Positions 14,706 to 21,542 of a stretch of 21,793 bases of DNA are shown one piece after another. A program made the translations under genes and the position numbers. Within the stretch, counting starts at the first letter, position 1. Each line of letters begins with the position of its first letter. Source of the stretch: Candidatus Saccharimonadota bacterium (GTDB lineage Bacteria > Patescibacteria > Saccharimonadia > Saccharimonadales > Nanosyncoccaceae); contig JAFROU010000043.1 of the NCBI GenBank assembly GCA_017429465.1, positions 1 to 21,793 on the forward strand. The letters run 5' to 3'. The notes beneath the pieces are model-generated. The model had not been told where the DNA came from. It ran no database searches and worked only from the letters and a program-made list of their open reading frames with translations.

Positions 14706-15844
14706 AACTGAAACTCAAGAAATCGACTAAAAACTTTTTACTCGAGCTAATACCATATACTCTTGTAGCCGCAGTAGTTTTAGCTGTGGCAATTTTTGGT
14801 TCCATCGATAAAAAATCCAGTACCTCTAGTTTAAATCTAGCTTATCTAGATAATGATAATTTTACTGTTTCCTCAGACCAGTTATCCGAGATGTATGTGG
14901 TCGCCAGCATGTCTGACTCGATGAATCTTGCTAGTACAGATGTAGTTTCTAACAACTACGTTATCGTTTCTGTGATGCGCGACGTCGGCCAAAGTGCTAG
15001 CGCCAACACGTCTTCTGTACAAAAACCTACAGTAGTAGATACTTCTAATCTTACTCGCGGTGTATTCACATACACTGTCAAGGCTGGTGATACAATGGAT
15101 AAAATTATCGAACAGCTCAGAAAGGAACGTAATAATCTTACCTTAACTAAAGATCAAATCCGCTGGTCTAATAAACTTAAAACTACAAATCTTAATGCTG
15201 GACAAGTTCTATATCTTCCAAGCACTTCAGGTATTGTTTATACCGTTAAGGCTGGCGATACAGTTAACTCCATTGCTTCACGTTACAGCTCTCCTGCTGA
15301 CCAAATTATTTCTTACAATGACTTAGAGAACGCTGGCCTAGTAGTTGGTGAGCGCATCGTGTTGCCTAATGGCGTGCTTCCAGAAAGAGAACGCCCAGAA
15401 TACGTTGCGCCTATTGTTCGCACTTACACCTACACCTACACCTATTCCGGTATGAGCCGCAGCCGTCTAAATCTCCGTGTAGTTGGATACATGCGCGGTG
15501 TTTCCTCGCCTGGTAATCCAGGCGTGCCTGGTCAATGTACCTGGTATGCTTGGTATTGGCGTGCTACTGATCCAAAATCCCTTGGCAGACTCCCAGGAGG
15601 ATTACACAATGCTAGAGACTGGGTTGGACAGCTCAGAGCTCAAGGCTACCGTGTTGACCACACGCCACAAGTTGGTGCTGTCTTCCACACTTATTCTGGC
15701 TACTATGGGCATGTTGGCGTGGTTACTGCTATTAATGCCGACGGCACTATTACCGTCCGCGAGATGAACCTTGGCGTGCCATACCGTGTGACGGAGGCCG
15801 AAATCCCAGCCAACCTCATTGGTACCTTCAACTATATTCACTAG
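14702..15844 (+). CDS. Membrane-anchored LysM-LysM-CHAP peptidoglycan hydrolase
   Basis: A 380-residue cell-wall enzyme. The chosen ATG at 14702 overlaps the mltG stop as ATGA; an in-frame ATG at 14675 would add nine residues but lies deeper in mltG. A basic start is followed by a hydrophobic helix at about 13-35, a signal anchor or uncleaved signal. Two LysM peptidoglycan-binding domains lie at about 122-173 (YTVKAGDTMDKII) and 179-223 (YTVKAGDTVNSIASRY). A Thr/Tyr repeat linker (TYTYTYTY, 241-248) comes next. The C-terminal CHAP domain at about 270-380 has C279 in GQCTWYAWYW, H337 in YYGHVGVVTAIN and the following EMN. CHAP domains act as amidases or endopeptidases on stem peptides. Paired with MltG, it would trim newly made wall. 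Confidence 0.9.
   Translation: MKLKLKKSTKNFLLELIPYTLVAAVVLAVAIFGSIDKKSSTSSLNLAYLDNDNFTVSSDQLSEMYVVASMSDSMNLASTDVVSNNYVIVSVMRDVGQSASANTSSVQKPTVVDTSNLTRGVFTYTVKAGDTMDKIIEQLRKERNNLTLTKDQIRWSNKLKTTNLNAGQVLYLPSTSGIVYTVKAGDTVNSIASRYSSPADQIISYNDLENAGLVVGERIVLPNGVLPERERPEYVAPIVRTYTYTYTYSGMSRSRLNLRVVGYMRGVSSPGNPGVPGQCTWYAWYWRATDPKSLGRLPGGLHNARDWVGQLRAQGYRVDHTPQVGAVFHTYSGYYGHVGVVTAINADGTITVREMNLGVPYRVTEAEIPANLIGTFNYIH
15425..15442 (+). repeat. Short tandem repeat (TACACC)3 in the CHAP gene
   Basis: Three perfect copies of the hexamer TACACC, coding for Tyr-Thr units in the linker between the second LysM and CHAP domains. The linker could vary in length by slippage without loss of frame. Confidence 0.8.
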
Positions 15845-15860
15845 CATTTTTAATAAAATA

Positions 15861-15869
15861 TGGTATAAT
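15861..15869 (+). promoter_or_regulatory. Extended -10 promoter, TGGTATAAT, for obgE
   Basis: TGnTATAAT ends nine bases before the ATG at 15879 and twelve before the second ATG at 15882. The leader would be three to six bases at most, with no SD: leaderless or nearly so. Confidence 0.75.
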
Positions 15870-15878
15870 TAAACCATT

Positions 15879-17174
15879 ATGATGTTTGTTGATACCGCAA
15901 AAGTAAAACTAAAAGCCGGCAAAGGTGGTGACGGTGCAGTTTCTTTTCGCCACGAAATTTACATCCCAAAGGGTGGACCAGACGGTGGAGACGGCGGTAA
16001 AGGCGGTTCCATCATTTTTAAGGCTGATAAAGATACTAATACCTTGCTAGATTTTCGTTTCAATCAAGAGCTTAAAGCTGAAGACGGTAAAAACGGTGCT
16101 GGTACTCGTTCTGCTGGTCGTGGCGGCAAAGATTTAATCGTGGAAGTGCCAATTGGCACAGTTGTCTATAAAACCATCGATAATAAACGCATCCAAATTG
16201 CCGATTTAACCAAGGACGGAGAAGAAGCAATTATCGCTAAGGGTGGCGATGGTGGTTTTGGTAACGCTCATTTTAAGAGCTCAACTCGTCAAGCCCCAAT
16301 TATTGCTGAAGTTGGCGAACCAGGCGAAGAATTTGAAGCCGAAATTGAACTAAAACTCCTAGCCGATGTTGGTTTAGTCGGTTTACCGAATGCTGGTAAA
16401 TCCACTTTCCTATCAGTTGTTTCTAATGCTAAGCCAGAAATTGCCGATTATCCATTTACTACTATCACGCCAAATCTTGGCATGGCTACTGTTGATGGAA
16501 AAGATATTTTGATTGCCGATATCCCAGGTCTTATTGAAGGAGCTTCTGAGGGTAAAGGTCTTGGCCATGCTTTCTTGCGTCACGTTGATCGTACCGCTGT
16601 GTTGTTGCATTTAATTGATATCTATAATGATGATGCCGGCAAAGCCTACCAAACAATTCGTACCGAGCTAGAAAAGTATTCTGATCTCAAAGATCGCCCA
16701 GAAATTGTTGCTCTCACCAAATGTGAAGGCGTTGACGCTGAGATTATTAAAATGCAAAAGGATGCAATCCTAAAAATCAATAAAGATGCCAACATTTTTG
16801 AAATCTCATCTGTGGCGCATCAAGGAATTACTCCACTGCTTCGTGAAATCAAAAAGGTGATTGCAAACTGCCAAGTTAAAAGAGTTGAAAAAACCGAAGA
16901 AAAGCCAGAGCTGCCAGTAATATCACTTAACAAAAATGATTTAAAAGACACCTTCAAAGTCGAAAAAACTGAAGATGGTAAATTTATTGTAACCGGCGAA
17001 AAAATCGAAAAATTTGCACGCCGTACCGACCTAAATAACTACGCCTCACTAAACCGCTTACGCGATATCATGAAAAAGCTTGGTATCCGCGCCGAGCTTA
17101 CTTCTCTAGGCGCCGAACCAGATTCTATCATCTGTATTGCAGATAGAGAATTCACGCTTGTGGAAGATTATTAA
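15879..17174 (+). CDS. obgE: GTPase ObgE/CgtA
   Basis: Essential Obg GTPase in large-subunit assembly and the stringent and cell-cycle response. It has 431 residues. The glycine-rich Obg fold occupies about 1-158 (AGKGGDGAVSFRHE; GGPDGGDGGKGGSI). The G domain follows: P-loop GLPNAGKST near residue 170, switch I DYPFTTITPNLG, and switch II ADIPGLIEGASEGKGLG. The base-specificity motif reads LTKCEGVD where NKxD is usual. A C-terminal OCT domain is present (about 355-431, RTDLNNYASLNRLRDIMKKLG). Two ATGs in tandem make 15879 or 15882 equally possible; most relatives begin MFVD, which fits 15882. It is a single-gene unit: the next element is the promoter of the structured RNA, ten bases after the stop. 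Confidence 0.94.
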   Translation: MMFVDTAKVKLKAGKGGDGAVSFRHEIYIPKGGPDGGDGGKGGSIIFKADKDTNTLLDFRFNQELKAEDGKNGAGTRSAGRGGKDLIVEVPIGTVVYKTIDNKRIQIADLTKDGEEAIIAKGGDGGFGNAHFKSSTRQAPIIAEVGEPGEEFEAEIELKLLADVGLVGLPNAGKSTFLSVVSNAKPEIADYPFTTITPNLGMATVDGKDILIADIPGLIEGASEGKGLGHAFLRHVDRTAVLLHLIDIYNDDAGKAYQTIRTELEKYSDLKDRPEIVALTKCEGVDAEIIKMQKDAILKINKDANIFEISSVAHQGITPLLREIKKVIANCQVKRVEKTEEKPELPVISLNKNDLKDTFKVEKTEDGKFIVTGEKIEKFARRTDLNNYASLNRLRDIMKKLGIRAELTSLGAEPDSIICIADREFTLVEDY

Positions 17175-17183
17175 AAACCGCTC

Positions 17184-17212
17184 TTGACAAAACGCTTATG
17201 TTACGATAGAAT
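17184..17212 (+). promoter_or_regulatory. Near-consensus sigma70 promoter TTGACA-17-TAGAAT for the structured RNA
   Basis: TTGACA at 17184-17189, a 17-base spacer, and TAGAAT at 17207-17212. The predicted start is about 17219. This is the best -35/-10 pair in the window, and its type differs from the extended -10 promoters of the protein genes, as is common for stable RNA genes. Confidence 0.82.
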
Positions 17213-17274
17213 AAAATCAAGCTGATACGCTTCACAGGGGTTCCACTGATTCAATAGTGGAGTGTGGAGACTAC

Positions 17275-17303
17275 ATTAAAACAAACAGCGGATTAAAACA
17301 AAC
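17275..17303 (+). repeat. Direct repeat ATTAAAACAAAC x2 inside the structured RNA
   Basis: ATTAAAACAAAC occurs at 17275-17286 and 17292-17303, with AGCGG between (period 17). It falls in the predicted unpaired apical part of the RNA and could be a repeated protein- or RNA-binding site. Confidence 0.75.
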
Positions 17304-17338
17304 CAATGTGCCCCAGGGTGGGCGCGCGTCAGCGCGAT

Positions 17339-17370
17339 AGAGACCGAGCAATCGGTCTCTTCGGGTTTTT
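17339..17370 (+). terminator. Intrinsic terminator of the structured RNA
   Basis: A 9-bp stem AGAGACCGA (17339-17347) with TCGGTCTCT (17352-17360) closed by a GCAA tetraloop, then TCGGG and a T5 run (17366-17370). The T run is five bases from the stem, so termination may be imperfect. It abuts the trmD promoter, separating the RNA from trmD. Confidence 0.8.
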
Positions 17371-17371
17371 A

Positions 17372-17380
17372 TGGTATAAT
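17372..17380 (+). promoter_or_regulatory. Extended -10 promoter, TGGTATAAT, for trmD
   Basis: TGnTATAAT ends six bases before the ATG at 17387. It supports that ATG over an in-frame one at 17306, which would lie inside the structured RNA. Leaderless start predicted. Confidence 0.8.
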
Positions 17381-17386
17381 ATATTT

Positions 17387-18046
17387 ATGAGCAAAATCAA
17401 GTTTACTATTATTACGTTATTCCAAGAAGCGATGGAACCATATCTTAACGCATCAATGATGTGGAAGGCCAAAGATAAAGGCATCGCCGAATTTGATTTT
17501 GTGAATTTACGCGAGTTTGGACTTGGCCCTCATAAATCTGTCGATGACACACCTTACGGCGGTGGTGATGGTATGCTGCTCCGCTGCGAACCAGTTTTTG
17601 CTGCTATTGAATCCGTCAAGGAAAAAGATCCAACTGCTAAAGTAATTCTACCTACTCCAGCTGGTGAAACCTGGAGTCAGCAGCAAGCACAGAAGTTTGC
17701 TGAGGCTGGCGGGCACTATATTATTCTTTGCCCTCATTATGAAGGCTATGACGAACGCATCCTGAGCCTTGTAGATTATCAAATCTCGCTCGGACATTTT
17801 GTCTTAACTGGTGGGGAACTACCAGCACTCACGATGATTGATTCCATCGTACGCCTAATTCCAGGCGTACTCGGTGGCGAAACTTCAGCCGAAATCGAAA
17901 GCTTTTCAGACGGTGATAACATTGAATACCCACAATACACTAAGCCGGCAGAATTTCGTGGCATGAAAGTGCCAGAAGTCTTATTATCCGGTAATCACGG
18001 CGCAGTCGATAAGTGGCGCGCTGAAAATTCAAAAAAGGCTAAATAG
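17387..18046 (+). CDS. trmD: tRNA (guanine-N1)-methyltransferase TrmD
   Basis: SPOUT-class enzyme that puts m1G at position 37 of tRNAs reading CUN, CCN and CGG codons, preventing +1 frameshifts. It has 219 residues from the chosen start, somewhat shorter than the usual 240-255. Motifs in order are MSKIKFTIITLFQEAMEPY, the conserved DDTPYGGGDGMLLRCEPV, LCPHYEGYDERIL (usually CGRYEGxDER), SLGHFVLTGGELPAL and RLIPGVLGG, which form the trefoil knot that binds AdoMet. PQYTKPAEFRGMKVPEVLLSG closes the domain, with a short C-terminal part. It stands alone here, without rpsP, rimM or rplS, its common partners elsewhere. The next promoter begins about ten bases after the stop. Confidence 0.95.
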   Translation: MSKIKFTIITLFQEAMEPYLNASMMWKAKDKGIAEFDFVNLREFGLGPHKSVDDTPYGGGDGMLLRCEPVFAAIESVKEKDPTAKVILPTPAGETWSQQQAQKFAEAGGHYIILCPHYEGYDERILSLVDYQISLGHFVLTGGELPALTMIDSIVRLIPGVLGGETSAEIESFSDGDNIEYPQYTKPAEFRGMKVPEVLLSGNHGAVDKWRAENSKKAK

Positions 18047-18056
18047 TCTATCTATC

Positions 18057-18065
18057 TGCTAAAAT
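18057..18065 (+). promoter_or_regulatory. Extended -10 promoter, TGCTAAAAT, for recG and following genes
   Basis: TGnTAAAAT ends six bases before the recG ATG at 18072. Leaderless start predicted; no SD. Confidence 0.7.
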
Positions 18066-18071
18066 AGATTT

Positions 18072-20117
18072 ATGGATCTTTCTCTATCGATTGAGAATGC
18101 TAAGGGAGTGGGCCCAAAAACTGCGGAGGTGCTTGGAAAGGCCGGTATTAAAACTCTGCGTGATCTTTTTTATACTCTGCCTCGCGCCTATGAAAACTAC
18201 CAAGCGCCAACCAAAATTCGTGATATTAAACCAGGCAAAGTCGTAATTAAGGGCAAGATTAGCGACATCAATACCAGATATACTCGTCGTCGCAATTTCA
18301 CCGTTACTGAGGCGGTAGTTAGCGACAATACCGATTCCGTCCGCGTAGTCTGGTTTAACCAACCATACCGCGCCAAACAATTTATTGAAGGCAAAGAATA
18401 CTATTTTTCAGGAGAATTTAACCTGTCGCACGGACGCTATCAATTATCTTCACCATCCGCAACGCTTGCTACCGAAGTGGACCAAGACGAAACCTTTCGC
18501 CCCATCTATGTCGCGCATCACAACATAAAATCACTTAATTTCAAGCGTATCATTAGTAATTTAAGACCAGAATTTGCCACTATACCAGATTTGCTTCCAA
18601 CTGAAAATGCCCCAGTCTTCGTCAAAACTCATGCTCGCGCAGAAGCACTCTTTAATGTTCACTTTCCAACCGACCAAACTAATGTGGACGATGGTCGCAG
18701 ATACTTGGCTTACGAAGAATTGTTTGAACTGATTTTGGCCGCAAATCTTAACCGCAACGAAAACCAGAAATTAAAATCAATTCCACTACCATTTAGCGCC
18801 GCCAAAACTAAAGCCTTTGTCGAAAACCTACCTTTTAAGCTTACTAACGCTCAGCGTCGAGCCACTTGGGAAATCCTGCAAGATCTTGAGAAACCTACAC
18901 CAATGAATCGTCTACTGCAAGGCGATGTTGGTTCTGGTAAAACCGTGGTTGCGGCGATTGCGGCTGCTCAAGCCGCACAGAACGGCCATCAGACCGCCCT
19001 ACTTGCACCAACCGCCATTCTGGCCACTCAGCATGCTGAAAAATTGCAGAGCCTACTTTCACCATTTGGCATTTCTGTGGCACTCTTGACTGGCGCCACC
19101 AAAAATAAGCCGGAACTTAAAAAACACATTTTGAACGGCGATGTAGACTTAGTGGTTGGCACACACGCTATTATTACAGACGATACAGAGTTCAAGTCTT
19201 TGGCCCTCTGTATTATTGACGAGCAGCACCGCTTTGGGGTGAATCAGCGCCAGAAACTTGTGCTAAAAAGCCCTAAAGGTGCTGCGCCACATCTTCTTTC
19301 GATGACCGCCACACCAATTCCACGCTCGCTTCAACTCACTATCTTTGGTGATCTTGACGTTTCGATTTTGAACGAGCTACCGAAAGGCCGTCAGCCGATT
19401 GAGACACAGATTATCTCGGAAGTAAATCTTGCTCTTGATCTCTATCCAATAATCAGTGCGACTTATCATCAGAAACATCAGGTTTATTGGATTTGTAAGG
19501 CAATTGACGATAATCCAAGCACCGAAACCGCCTCCGTTAAAAAACAAACCCTAAAGCTTAAACAGATCTTTTCAGACGCCAAAATTGAATTTTTGCACGG
19601 GCGCATGAAACCAGCCGAAAAAGACGAAGTGATGAGTAGATTTGCCGCAGGCGAGATTGATATACTAGTTTCCACCACTGTCGTGGAAGTTGGCGTCGAT
19701 GTTCCGAATGCGTCTATCATCGTAATCCAAGACGCCGAACAATATGGTTTGGCGCAATTACATCAATTACGCGGTCGCGTGGGTCGCGGACCAATCAAGA
19801 GCTATTGCTATCTGCTTTCAGACAATGAAAATGGACCATCTAGACGCCTAAAAGAGCTTGAAAAATCTAACGACGGTTTTTATCTTGCCGAAATTGATCT
19901 TAAACTCCGTGGCCCAGGCGAAATCTATGGTCAGTTGCAACATGGCGCCCTAGACCTTCGCATCGCTTCTTTGACTGATACCTACCTTATCGCACTTGCT
20001 CAAAAACAGGCCAAGAGTTTTGCCAGAAGCATTAGCCAAAATCCCGAAATTATGTTAAAATATCCAGAGTTAGCTTCCGGAATTCAGAAATATCAACAGC
20101 TAACCACTCTAAATTAG
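18072..20117 (+). CDS. recG: ATP-dependent DNA helicase RecG
   Basis: Superfamily 2 translocase that remodels stalled replication forks and branch-migrates junctions. It has 681 residues, the usual size. The N-terminal helix-hairpin-helix and wedge/OB domain comes first (IENAKGVGPKTAEVLGKAGI; then the OB barrel at about 60-140). The helicase core shows Walker A LLQGDVGSGKTVVAA near residue 283, APTAILATQH (Ia), motif II IIDEQHRFGVNQR near 381, motif III SMTATPIPRSL, motif V VSTTVVEVGVDVPNA and motif VI QLHQLRGRVGRG. The TRG region follows (ELEKSNDGFYLAEIDLKLRGPGE). All motifs are intact. It heads a unit with the next two genes, one base separating it from the second. Confidence 0.95.
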   Translation: MDLSLSIENAKGVGPKTAEVLGKAGIKTLRDLFYTLPRAYENYQAPTKIRDIKPGKVVIKGKISDINTRYTRRRNFTVTEAVVSDNTDSVRVVWFNQPYRAKQFIEGKEYYFSGEFNLSHGRYQLSSPSATLATEVDQDETFRPIYVAHHNIKSLNFKRIISNLRPEFATIPDLLPTENAPVFVKTHARAEALFNVHFPTDQTNVDDGRRYLAYEELFELILAANLNRNENQKLKSIPLPFSAAKTKAFVENLPFKLTNAQRRATWEILQDLEKPTPMNRLLQGDVGSGKTVVAAIAAAQAAQNGHQTALLAPTAILATQHAEKLQSLLSPFGISVALLTGATKNKPELKKHILNGDVDLVVGTHAIITDDTEFKSLALCIIDEQHRFGVNQRQKLVLKSPKGAAPHLLSMTATPIPRSLQLTIFGDLDVSILNELPKGRQPIETQIISEVNLALDLYPIISATYHQKHQVYWICKAIDDNPSTETASVKKQTLKLKQIFSDAKIEFLHGRMKPAEKDEVMSRFAAGEIDILVSTTVVEVGVDVPNASIIVIQDAEQYGLAQLHQLRGRVGRGPIKSYCYLLSDNENGPSRRLKELEKSNDGFYLAEIDLKLRGPGEIYGQLQHGALDLRIASLTDTYLIALAQKQAKSFARSISQNPEIMLKYPELASGIQKYQQLTTLN

Positions 20118-20118
20118 T

Positions 20119-20940
20119 ATGTATTCAGCAGGATCAATCTTTAAAACTCCGAAAAGGACGCAAGGCCGCATTGTCGGCACACATCAACGCCTTGATCGAA
20201 TTGCTAGGCATATTTTTGGTCGTCGTTTTAAAAATGTGGATTTTCCTACCACCAAAGAAATCTTACATTTTGAAGGTGAACGTGGTCCAGACGCTATCAA
20301 GAAAAAATCTCCTGGCGTTGATGACCCGCTGCATTTTATTCAACCAGAGCAGGACGACGGCAAACTCATCAAAATCATTCTTGACCACCAGTTTAACCTG
20401 CGCACAGCCTTAAAGAAGGGGAATCGCGAACGTGCTGCCTTTGAAGCGGCCTGGTTAGCTCATGCCGTTACCGATGGTCTCACTCCTGCCCATCATTTTC
20501 CTTGGGAAGAGGCCATCGGCGAATTGATGTCTGAAAACGATTTTTTCAAGGTTTTTGGTCATCCAATTAAGGGAATTATGCATGGCCATAACGCTGCCGA
20601 AACCGCACGTAACAACTGGCTATATTGGGGCGCCAATGGTTATATGAGTAAACACGTCGCCTTTGAATATGGCGTTGGCCTTATTGTTTCGACTTCCACC
20701 GAAAAATCATTATCACCAATAATTCAGCCGCACGAACTAGATAACATTAATTTAAAAGCCGAATTTTACAAAGCCTTAGACAAGATTTATCGCCTAGATA
20801 TGTATGGACGTTTCCGCCGTGAAGGTTGGAACGCCTCTCTCGCCTTTGACACCACAGAAGTGTTAGTGCCAGAAATCATCCGTTTAATCGTAATTGCTTG
20901 GGCTTCGGCCATTCCGGAGGATAAAGATGAACGTCATTAG
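20119..20940 (+). CDS. Zinc-dependent phospholipase C / S1-P1 nuclease-like protein
   Basis: A 273-residue protein with a His/Asp pattern typical of the all-alpha zinc phospholipase C and S1/P1 nuclease fold. H22 and D26 lie in GTHQRLDRIARHI. Further metal-ligand candidates are D58 and H72 in the stretch GPDAI...DDPLHF. The clearest match is WLAHAVTDGLTPAHHFPWEE, where H115, D119 and H125 or H126 fit the family's H-x3-D-x(5,6)-H. More His residues follow (GHPIKGIMHGHNAAE). There is no signal peptide, unlike the secreted relatives, so a cytoplasmic role or unusual export is implied. The assignment rests on motif pattern only, and the substrate is unknown. It sits one base after recG with no SD of its own, and overlaps rsmD by 14 bases. 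Confidence 0.7.
   Translation: MYSAGSIFKTPKRTQGRIVGTHQRLDRIARHIFGRRFKNVDFPTTKEILHFEGERGPDAIKKKSPGVDDPLHFIQPEQDDGKLIKIILDHQFNLRTALKKGNRERAAFEAAWLAHAVTDGLTPAHHFPWEEAIGELMSENDFFKVFGHPIKGIMHGHNAAETARNNWLYWGANGYMSKHVAFEYGVGLIVSTSTEKSLSPIIQPHELDNINLKAEFYKALDKIYRLDMYGRFRREGWNASLAFDTTEVLVPEIIRLIVIAWASAIPEDKDERH
20916..20920 (+). promoter_or_regulatory. Shine-Dalgarno site (GGAGG) fixing the rsmD start
   Basis: GGAGG lies six bases before the ATG at 20927 and selects that codon over an upstream in-frame start at 20894. Confidence 0.78.
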
Positions 20941-21439
20941 CGGTAAGTTTAAAGGTCATAATATTAAATCTCCCCACGATTTACGTACTCACCCAATGGG
21001 CTCACGCGAGAAGCTTGCCCTCTTTAATATGCTTGCACCGTATTTAGAAAATGCAGATGTGCTAGATGCCTTTGCCGGCTCTGGCGCTCTCGGTATTGAA
21101 GCCTTATCGCGCGGGGCAAAAACTGTTACCTTTATCGAAAAAGCGCCTAAAATTGCCCGCACCATCAGGGAAAACTTACAATCATTAGGTCTATCCGCAG
21201 ACATCATCATTTCTGACGTTAAGAACGCCAAACTTGATCAATCATTTGATATTATCATTGCTGACCCGCCTTATGACCACTTTATTTTAGAAGACGTTGT
21301 TTATTTGACAACATTCATAAAAGATGATGGAATATTAGCTTTATCACACCCTGATGTTGAATCTGAGATTCCTGGTTTCAGGAGATTATCGACGCATAAA
21401 TACGCGTCTGCTAATCTTTCTATTTATATTAAAACATAA
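20927..21439 (+). CDS. rsmD: 16S rRNA (guanine(966)-N2)-methyltransferase RsmD
   Basis: AdoMet-dependent methyltransferase that forms m2G966 in 16S rRNA on the assembling 30S subunit. It has 170 residues from the SD-supported ATG. The N-terminus is characteristic (MNVISGKFKGHNIKSP, then a RTHPMGSREKLALFNML segment corresponding to RPTxdrvREALFNiL). The AdoMet-binding motif I is DVLDAFAGSGALGIEALSRGA, and the catalytic motif IV is IIADPPYDH. All expected motifs are intact and the length is slightly below the usual 180-200. It is the last gene of the recG unit. About 100 non-coding bases follow, with no clear terminator hairpin, then a new promoter. coaD, a frequent neighbour of rsmD elsewhere, is not seen. 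Confidence 0.93.
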   Translation: MNVISGKFKGHNIKSPHDLRTHPMGSREKLALFNMLAPYLENADVLDAFAGSGALGIEALSRGAKTVTFIEKAPKIARTIRENLQSLGLSADIIISDVKNAKLDQSFDIIIADPPYDHFILEDVVYLTTFIKDDGILALSHPDVESEIPGFRRLSTHKYASANLSIYIKT

Positions 21440-21478
21440 TTTTGTCAAAAACCATAAGCGCTATCCCTATAAAAAGTC

Positions 21479-21507
21479 TTTTCAAAATATTTTTTCTGTG
21501 TTATAAT
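21479..21507 (+). promoter_or_regulatory. Promoter TTTTCA-17-TGTTATAAT with a leader and SD
   Basis: An extended -10 (TGTTATAAT, 21499-21507) with a poor -35 candidate TTTTCA at 21479. Unlike the leaderless units, the gene starts 35 bases downstream of the hexamer, and AGGGAG (about 21527-21532) precedes its ATG, so a conventional leader of about 30 bases is expected. Confidence 0.6.
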
Positions 21508-21542
21508 AATAAGCACTAATCCAAACAGGGAGTTTGTTTTAT

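Larger units (their letters stand above)
17219..17370 (+). ncRNA. Unclassified structured small RNA, about 150 nt, between obgE and trmD
   Basis: The stretch between promoter and terminator has no credible reading frame. Its ends pair: 17221-17230 with 17324-17333 (one mismatch, one G-U), then UU with GG, CAC (17233-17235) with GUG (17318-17320), and GGGG (17237-17240) with CCCC (17311-17314). Inside lies a hairpin CCACU/AGUGG (17243-17260) and a possible stem UACAUU/AAUGUG enclosing an A-rich loop. That loop region has two copies of ATTAAAACAAAC. I compared it mentally with tmRNA, SRP RNA, RNase P and 6S RNA and found none of their signatures. The long closing stem and small size leave a divergent 6S RNA the least unlikely known class. 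The pairings were found by eye and are not energy-tested. Confidence 0.7.

Noticed and set aside
17219..17370. Assignment of the small RNA to tmRNA, SRP RNA, RNase P RNA or a trmD riboswitch
   Set aside because: No tRNA-like end or tag frame, no SRP domain IV loop, too short for RNase P; it ends at a terminator before the trmD promoter, so it is not a leader of trmD.
17306..17386. A longer trmD start adding 27 residues
   Set aside because: The extension would be coded by the structured RNA and its terminator, and TrmD homology begins at the ATG at 17387, which has a promoter at the standard distance.
20894..20926. An earlier in-frame start for rsmD
   Set aside because: GGAGG lies six bases before the ATG at 20927, and RsmD homology begins at that Met.
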